Shown in pieces: positions 13,767 to 17,652 of a DNA stretch of 17,652 nt. A model generated the notes under the pieces. That model had not been told where the DNA came from. It saw only the letters and a list, made by a program, of their open reading frames with translations, and did not search any database. A program made the position numbers and the translations under genes. Location of the stretch: the NCBI GenBank assembly GCA_030637135.1, contig DAOVVO010000012.1:1-17652 (forward strand), given 5' to 3'. This DNA is from Nitrospirota bacterium (lineage in GTDB: Bacteria > Nitrospirota > Thermodesulfovibrionia > UBA6902 > BMS3Bbin08). Position 1 is the first letter of the stretch. Each line of letters opens with the position of its first letter.

Positions 13767-15479
13767 TTAAACAACCTTTATCCTTGTTACCTCGGTTCCA
13801 TGTATGTCGATTACATGAACAGCACAGGCCATGCAGGGATCGAATGAGTGTACGGTTCTGAGTATTTCTATCGGTTGTTCAGGGTTTGCTACCGGTGTGC
13901 CTATGAGAGCTTCCTCATAGGGACCTCTCTGACCCTGAGCGTCACGTGGTGAACCATTCCAGGTCCCCGGTACAACACACTGGTAGTTTTGTATTTTCTG
14001 ATTTTTGATCTTTACCCAGTGGCCGAGTGAACCACGCGGGGCCTCATAAAATCCATACCCCTGAGCTTCTGATGGCCATTCTGAGGGATCCCACTTTTCA
14101 CCGTAATGAATTTTTAAGTCACCTTTGTCCATATTCCGGGCGAGCTGGTCAATCCAGACAGGGATTTGTTCTGCTATAACGAGCGTTTCAATGCCCCTTG
14201 CAGCAATTCTTCCGAGCGTTGAGAACAGGGCTGCAGGACCAACCCCCAATTTCTTTAGAACACTGTTTACGACTTCCTGGACCCTCTTATGTCCCGAGGC
14301 ATATGCAACGAGCATCCTTGCAAGGGGTCCGACCTCCATAGATTTGTTGTCATAGCGTGGAGCTTTTATCCATGAATATTTTTCGTCTGTATCCAAGAAT
14401 TCATAGGGAGGTTTTGGTCCGGTATACTTGTAGTTTGTCTCTCCATCCCACGGATGTTTTGCCTTGTCATTTCCGTCTGAGTACTCATACCATGAGTGGG
14501 TGACATGCTCTGTAATCTTTTGATGGTCAACCGGGTGCACCTTTGAAAGGTTTTTATTCAGAATTATCCCACGAGGAAGATACAGATTGTCTGTATTGCT
14601 TACGGTGTCATGAGGGAACTGTCCGTAGGAAAGGAAATTACCAACTCCTGCTCCATAACCTGCCCAATCCAGATAAAAGGGTGCAATAGCGAGAATATCA
14701 GGGATATATACTTTTTCTACAAAATCCTTTGCTTTTTGAGCGAGCCCATTCATAAATGCAATACTTCCGGCATTCAGTGCATTCTGGCTGTCAGGGTCAA
14801 CTGGTATTGACATACCGCCGACTATATATGTCTGTGCATGAGGGTTCTTTGCACCGAGGAGTGCCTGGATTTTGATAACATCCCTCTGCCAGTCGAGCGC
14901 TTCAAGGTAATGGGCGACCGCCATGAGGTTAGCTTCCGGAGGAAGTTTGTATGCAGGATGTCCCCAGTAAGCATTGGAAAAAGGGCCGAGTTGGCCACGA
15001 TCAACAAAGGCTTTCAGTTTGTCCTGAACACCCTTAAAATAGCTCGTACTTGACTTTTGCCAATCTGATATAGACTGGGCAAGAGAAGAAGTCTTTGAAG
15101 GGTCTGCCTTCAGAGTACTTACGATATCTACCCAGTCGAGCGCATGGAGGTGATAGAAATGGACCACATGATCCTGAACGTACTGAATCCCGGAAATAAG
15201 ATTTCTGATTATTCTTGCGTTGTCAGGAATCGTAATACCTAAGGCGTTTTCGACCGCTCTCACCGAGGCGGTTGCGTGAACCGTAGTTCAAACGCCTCAT
15301 ATGCGTTGTGTAAAGGCCCATGCATCTCTCGGATCTCTTCCTTTGAGGATAATCTCAATTCCCCTGAACATGGTACTTGAACTCCAGGCGTCAACAACCT
15401 TGCCGTTTTCAACCTTTGCCTCAATCCTGAGATGTCCTTCAATTCTGGTAATAGGATCAATAACAATCTTTTTAGCCAA
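13767..15479 (-). CDS. hyaB: [NiFe] hydrogenase large subunit with UGA (predicted Sec) at both L1 cysteine positions
   Basis: Large catalytic subunit, 570 codons. It reads in a single frame from a TTG start at 15479 (strong GGAGGTGA 6 nt upstream, inside the small-subunit gene end) to 13767, interrupted only by two TGA codons at residues 61 and 64. The context is QRI-TGA-GV-TGA-TTVHATASVRAVENAL, where all group 1 relatives have RICGVCTxxHAxASVRAV. The two TGA codons thus replace exactly the two L1 cysteines that bind nickel (one bridging to iron). Other features are intact: RIEGH near the N-terminus, GHPAYKLPPEANL, the EAPRGSLGHW arginine region and L2 DPC549MAC552AVH555 followed by a 15-residue tail for the endopeptidase. 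A conventional gene caller would report two fragments (15297-15479 and 13767-15263). I read them as one selenoprotein gene; a pseudogene is the alternative. Confidence 0.88.
15253..15272 (-). promoter_or_regulatory. SECIS-like hairpin downstream of the two UGA codons
   Basis: On the coding strand ACCGC-CTC, loop GGT, GAG-A-GCGGT: eight base pairs, one bulged A and a GGU apical loop. The loop begins 23 nt after the second UGA and 32 nt after the first. Bacterial SECIS elements are small stem-loops just downstream of UGA inside the coding region, with G in the first loop positions and about 16-37 nt between UGA and loop, so both UGAs are in range. A competing hairpin CGGTT-CACGC-AACCG (15269-15283) has its loop 18 nt after the first UGA. 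Confidence 0.65.
15288..15290 (-). other. In-frame UGA codon 64 (predicted selenocysteine, second L1 position)
   Basis: TGA between GTT (Val63) and ACT (Thr65) of the large subunit. Relatives have TGT or TGC here; one base change separates it from Cys. Confidence 0.8.
15297..15299 (-). other. In-frame UGA codon 61 (predicted selenocysteine, first L1 position)
   Basis: TGA between ATA (Ile60) and GGC (Gly62) of the large subunit, at the first cysteine of the RxCGxC motif. Confidence 0.8.
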
Positions 15480-15481
15480 CG

Positions 15482-16582
15482 TTATTCACCTCCCTCTTCT
15501 TTCTTTTTTGGTGAAATTAACCTTCCAACTCCATGAATTAAAATACCTGCTGCTGTTGCAGCGGCAAGTCCAGCGCCGATTTTATCAGCAGTGCTTTCAA
15601 CACCAAAGCCAGGAACAACCGGGAGTCTTCTGTAAAACGGTGTCATAAGGTCCCAGTTGTGGTCGGCTGCGCATGCGATACAGCCGTGTCCGCCCTGGAC
15701 AGGCCAGCTCGTTCCTTCGTTGTATTTCACGGATGGACAGTTGAAAAAGGCTTCCGGCCCTTTGCAGCCCATCTCATACAGACACCATCCCTTTCTGTGT
15801 CCTTCATCGCCCCACTGACGTACAAACTGTCCGGCATCGAAATGTGACCTTCTTTCACAATTGTCGTGGATTCTCTTGCCGTGAGCAAAGAGAGGCCTGT
15901 TGTGGCTGTCCATGTTCGGCAGTGATCCGAACGTGAGGTAGTGCACAATGGTTGCGGTCAAATTCTCGACATTCATGGGACATCCTGGAAGATTCACAAC
16001 GGTGATGCCGGGAACAGCCTTTTCTACACTGACTGCTCCGGTCGGGTTTGGCTTTGCGCTTGCTATACCTCCCCACGTTGCGCAGGATCCGACAGCGATA
16101 GTTGCAAGTGCATTACCACATACCTCCCGGGCAATGTCAAGGGCTGATCTTCCACCTACGCAGCAGTACACACCATTGTCCTTCATCGGGATGGCACCCT
16201 CAATAATGGCGAAGTAATTGCCCTTCTGGTTTTTCACAACGTCCTGCAGAGATTTCTCAGCACTCTTCCCTGATGGGGCCATGATCGTCTCATGGTATTC
16301 AAGGGAAAACACATCGAGCACAATTTGTGCGAAGGTCGGCTTTGATGCCCTGAGAGCAGACTCAGTATCTCCTGCACAGTCCTGAAATTCAAGCCATACC
16401 AGATATGGTTTTTTCGTTGCTACTGCTTCAGCAATTCTGGGAATAAAAGAGGCCGGGAGAGAAAGAATAGCAGCCATTGCAGTACAGAATTTCATGAAGT
16501 CTCTACGGGATATCCCTTTCTTTTTAAGGGATTCTAATGATTCTGCGAATTTGTCCAGCGAATCGTCTGAAGTAAATTTCAT
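15482..16582 (-). CDS. hyaA: [NiFe] hydrogenase small subunit, Tat-exported, with Asp at a proximal-cluster ligand position
   Basis: Fe-S electron-transfer subunit, 366 residues. A Tat signal (SRRDFMKF, 25-32, then hydrophobic 33-48) exports the folded dimer to the periplasm. Cluster ligands: proximal Cys69, Cys167 (GSCATWGG) and Cys201 (NLPGCP), but position 72 is Asp (QDC69AGD72TE) where standard enzymes have the fourth Cys. Distal: His239, Cys242, Cys267, Cys273. Medial: Cys282, Cys301, Cys304, with Pro294 consistent with a [3Fe-4S] cluster. The extra cysteines of O2-tolerant group 1d enzymes are absent (Gly71, Gly172). A C-terminal helix (about 335-352) anchors it and may contact the cytochrome. 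GGAGGTG lies 5 nt before the ATG. Gene order small-large-cyt b-protease resembles Geobacter Hya, so group 1f or 1h-like is my guess. Confidence 0.95.
   Translation of the reverse strand: MKFTSDDSLDKFAESLESLKKKGISRRDFMKFCTAMAAILSLPASFIPRIAEAVATKKPYLVWLEFQDCAGDTESALRASKPTFAQIVLDVFSLEYHETIMAPSGKSAEKSLQDVVKNQKGNYFAIIEGAIPMKDNGVYCCVGGRSALDIAREVCGNALATIAVGSCATWGGIASAKPNPTGAVSVEKAVPGITVVNLPGCPMNVENLTATIVHYLTFGSLPNMDSHNRPLFAHGKRIHDNCERRSHFDAGQFVRQWGDEGHRKGWCLYEMGCKGPEAFFNCPSVKYNEGTSWPVQGGHGCIACAADHNWDLMTPFYRRLPVVPGFGVESTADKIGAGLAAATAAGILIHGVGRLISPKKKEEGGE
15486..15493 (-). promoter_or_regulatory. Strong ribosome binding site fixing the TTG start of the large subunit
   Basis: GGAGGTGA on the minus strand, 6 nt before the TTG at 15479 and overlapping the last codons of the small-subunit gene. 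The only in-frame codons between the upstream TGA and the TTG are ATA and ACG, so TTG is the only ordinary start. The MAKKIVIDPITRIEGH beginning matches the family. Confidence 0.8.
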
Positions 16583-16654
16583 ACACTCACCTCCTTTTTA
16601 GATAATTATATAACGATACATTGAATTGTCGCTCGTCAAAATTAATAACTCTTA

Positions 16655-16689
16655 GCTATACAAATATCATATGTATATTAACATGTCAA
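16655..16689 (-). promoter_or_regulatory. Putative hydrogenase operon promoter with dyad
   Basis: On the minus strand TTGACA (16689-16684), a 17-bp spacer and TATTTG (16666-16661). A dyad TATACA-9 nt-TGTATA (16657-16677) overlaps the spacer and -10 region. The predicted leader before the small-subunit ATG is about 70 nt. The TTGACAT, ATACAT and TATTT blocks occur in the regulator promoter at offsets 0, 12 and 23 from the -35 start, and here at 0, 13 and 23. Confidence 0.5.
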
Positions 16690-17030
16690 GAAGCTATTTA
16701 ATGTTTATATATATATAAAACATATAACTTAACCCCGTTAGAGATTTTGCAATCTTTAACGGCATGCGCCGACGGTGGTTTTCTCTAACGGGGTAAAGAC
16801 TTTTTTTAGCGAGGAAAACTCTTTAAATAATAAAGGATAGAGTCGGGATAGTCATTCATGAAGTATTGTATAATTGATAAACGGGAATAGTTCAGATGTT
16901 GGCATACATGTTAACAGATTTTCAAACATTATACTTCTGAAGAAACAGGATTGATTTCTGGCATGAGTTACATCAAAATACCGTGCTGATTTTTTAAAAT
17001 TATGGGACTTTTATATCCCTCTTTAACACT
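16690..17030. other. Divergent intergenic region, no gene seen
   Basis: Separates the minus-strand hydrogenase operon from a plus-strand membrane-protein gene. It holds an AT repeat (16707-16718), a nested inverted-repeat element (16732-16794) and a T-run (16801-16807). The rest is AT-rich without a recognisable gene or RNA. Confidence 0.5.
16732..16794. repeat. Nested inverted-repeat element
   Basis: Terminal 13-bp perfect inverted repeats (ACCCCGTTAGAGA and its complement) bound a 63-nt element. Inside, the left arm also pairs with an internal copy: 16736-16746 with 16751-16761, 11 bp including one G-T pair, 4-nt loop TTGC. Three copies of a CGTTAGAGA-like unit are thus present, and two alternative hairpins can form. 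A T-run follows on the plus strand (16801-16807). It looks like a small non-coding repeat element. Confidence 0.6.
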
Positions 17031-17477
17031 ATGAATTTGAAATTAAAACAATTTAATCCTTCTGTTGATAAAAGATTTTTAATCGTCCTCTCCGGAATTA
17101 CATGGAGTGTTGTCGGGGTAATTCTGTGTAAACTCGCTTTTGATTGGTTATCTTTAGTAAATTCAAAAAGTGCAATAGGGTTAGGGAGCATAGGGATAAT
17201 GCTCTCACTCCTTATTCATCACTTTGGCTTTTTGAGGCTCGTGAATCGTAATATTGGTCGCATTGACGCACTAAAAGACAAAATATGTATTTTTGCTTTT
17301 CAACCGATGAAGAGCTATTTAATAGTAATCATAATGATAACAATAGGAATAATTTTAAGACACTCGTCAATACCAAAACCTTATCTCTCAGTTATTTACA
17401 TCGGTTTTGGTGGAGCCATGTTTCTATCAAGCATACGATATTTCCGTGCATTCATTCAGATGGCTCTTAACCTTTAG
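17031..17477 (+). CDS. Four-helix integral membrane protein of unknown function
   Basis: A 148-residue protein I do not recognise. Four hydrophobic segments: about 16-37 (FLIVLSGITWSVVGVILCKL), 45-66 (SAIGLGSIGIMLSLLIHHFG), 93-110 (SYLIVIIMITIGIILRHS) and 116-136 (YLSVIYIGFGGAMFLSSIRY). A basic loop between helices 2 and 3 (RLVNRNIGRIDALKDK) suggests that loop is cytoplasmic. No catalytic motif or metal ligand cluster is seen. The ATG at 17031 lacks a clear Shine-Dalgarno. Two hairpins follow the stop, either of which could end transcription. Confidence 0.7.
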   Translation: MNLKLKQFNPSVDKRFLIVLSGITWSVVGVILCKLAFDWLSLVNSKSAIGLGSIGIMLSLLIHHFGFLRLVNRNIGRIDALKDKICIFAFQPMKSYLIVIIMITIGIILRHSSIPKPYLSVIYIGFGGAMFLSSIRYFRAFIQMALNL

Positions 17478-17502
17478 AGAGCAGGATAACCATACATTGA
17501 TC

Positions 17503-17527
17503 TTCCCTGTGGCAAGACCTCAGGGAA
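17503..17527. repeat. Hairpin repeat copy 1
   Basis: TTCCCTG-T-GG, loop CAAGA, CC-T-CAGGGAA: a 9-bp stem with one T-T mismatch. Shares its loop and inner pairs with copy 2 at 17569-17589. It lies 25 nt after the stop of the membrane-protein gene. Confidence 0.65.
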
Positions 17528-17568
17528 TCTAATGTAAGGAAAAATGTTTGTTATATTCGCTCGCTTGA

Positions 17569-17589
17569 CCCCGTGGCAAGACCACGGGG
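17569..17589. repeat. Hairpin repeat copy 2
   Basis: CCCCGTGG, loop CAAGA, CCACGGGG: a perfect 8-bp stem. Compared with copy 1 the fourth pair is C-G instead of T-A and the T-T mismatch becomes T-A, so stem structure is kept while sequence changes. It is flanked by CGCTCGCT direct repeats (17558-17565 and 17594-17601). Confidence 0.65.
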
Positions 17590-17652
17590 AATACGCTCGC
17601 TATCCATTTAAAAAATAGAGGTTCATTCGTAATAAAGTTTAAATGGCATAAT

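Noticed and set aside
13767..15263. A 498-residue large-subunit gene starting at GTG 15263 as a stand-alone gene
   Set aside because: It would lack RIEGH and the whole L1 metal site, has no ribosome site at that GTG, and the upstream 60-codon piece is in the same frame and matches the family N-terminus.
15288..15299. UGA reassigned to Trp, Gly or Cys throughout the genome
   Set aside because: TGA terminates hypC, hypB, hypE, the MerR-HicB gene and the 49-aa gene at the expected family lengths, so it works as a stop elsewhere in the window.
15260..15466. A frameshifted alternative (68-residue overlapping frame) explaining the break in the large subunit
   Set aside because: Its translation does not match hydrogenases; the true frame continues through the two TGA codons without any shift.
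16690..17030. tRNA-Sec or other selenium-related gene in the divergent intergenic region
   Set aside because: I found no cloverleaf or CCA-ended long acceptor/variable arm; the palindromic element at 16732-16794 does not fit a tRNA.
1..17652. CRISPR array, rRNA genes or transposase
   Set aside because: No regularly spaced identical repeats with unique spacers, no rRNA signature and no transposase frame were seen.

Overview
The window is dominated by a [NiFe] hydrogenase locus on the minus strand, read right to left. The structural genes come first: Tat-exported small subunit (15482-16582), large subunit (13767-15479), membrane cytochrome b (13084-13755) and maturation endopeptidase (12406-12897). 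The maturation genes follow: hypC, hypA, hypB and hypE (12316 down to 10016), hypD (8683-9744), and then, beyond a plus-strand insertion, a membrane J-domain gene and hypF (4720-7419). The organism is not identifiable with certainty. Moderate-to-low GC, intergenic repeats of the CCTGCC/GGCAGG and CCCTTCG/CGAAGGG types, a PilZ protein and a Geobacter-like S-L-B-P hydrogenase gene order suggest an anaerobic Gram-negative bacterium of the Desulfobacterota or Nitrospirota kind; this is inference.

The main result is in the large-subunit gene. It looks broken into a 60-residue and a 498-residue piece, but the two pieces are in the same frame with no frameshift. They are separated only by two TGA codons (15297-15299 and 15288-15290), which fall exactly on the two cysteines of the N-terminal L1 motif (CGVC) that bind the Ni-Fe centre. 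The rest of the protein is intact, including the C-terminal DPCMACAVH motif and its cleavable tail. A hairpin with a GGU apical loop begins 16 nt and has its loop 23 nt after the second TGA, the geometry of a bacterial SECIS element. The simplest reading is a hydrogenase with selenocysteine at both L1 positions (U61-G-V-U64) and cysteine at both L2 positions. This is the reverse of the [NiFeSe] hydrogenases I know, where one L2 cysteine is Sec. TGA ends other genes here (hypC, hypB, hypE, the MerR gene), so the code is not simply reassigned. No selenium-insertion genes lie in the window. The small subunit is also unusual: the second cysteine of the proximal cluster motif is Asp72.

Between hypD and the dnaJ-like gene, on the plus strand, lie a MerR-HTH/HicB-like fusion regulator and a PilZ protein (7627-8636). 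The regulator promoter holds a perfect 26-bp palindrome. The promoter upstream of the hydrogenase small subunit shares several blocks with it at nearly the same spacing from its -35 box, so this regulator may control both itself and the hydrogenase.

The left flank (1-4659) holds the end of a possible methyltransferase gene, an M23 peptidase with a small Cys-rich protein gene in front of it, a rhodanese, a VanZ-like membrane protein and a secreted ComEC-type metallo-beta-lactamase. The right flank (16583-17652) holds the hydrogenase promoter, an inverted-repeat element, a four-helix membrane protein of unknown function and two related hairpin repeats.
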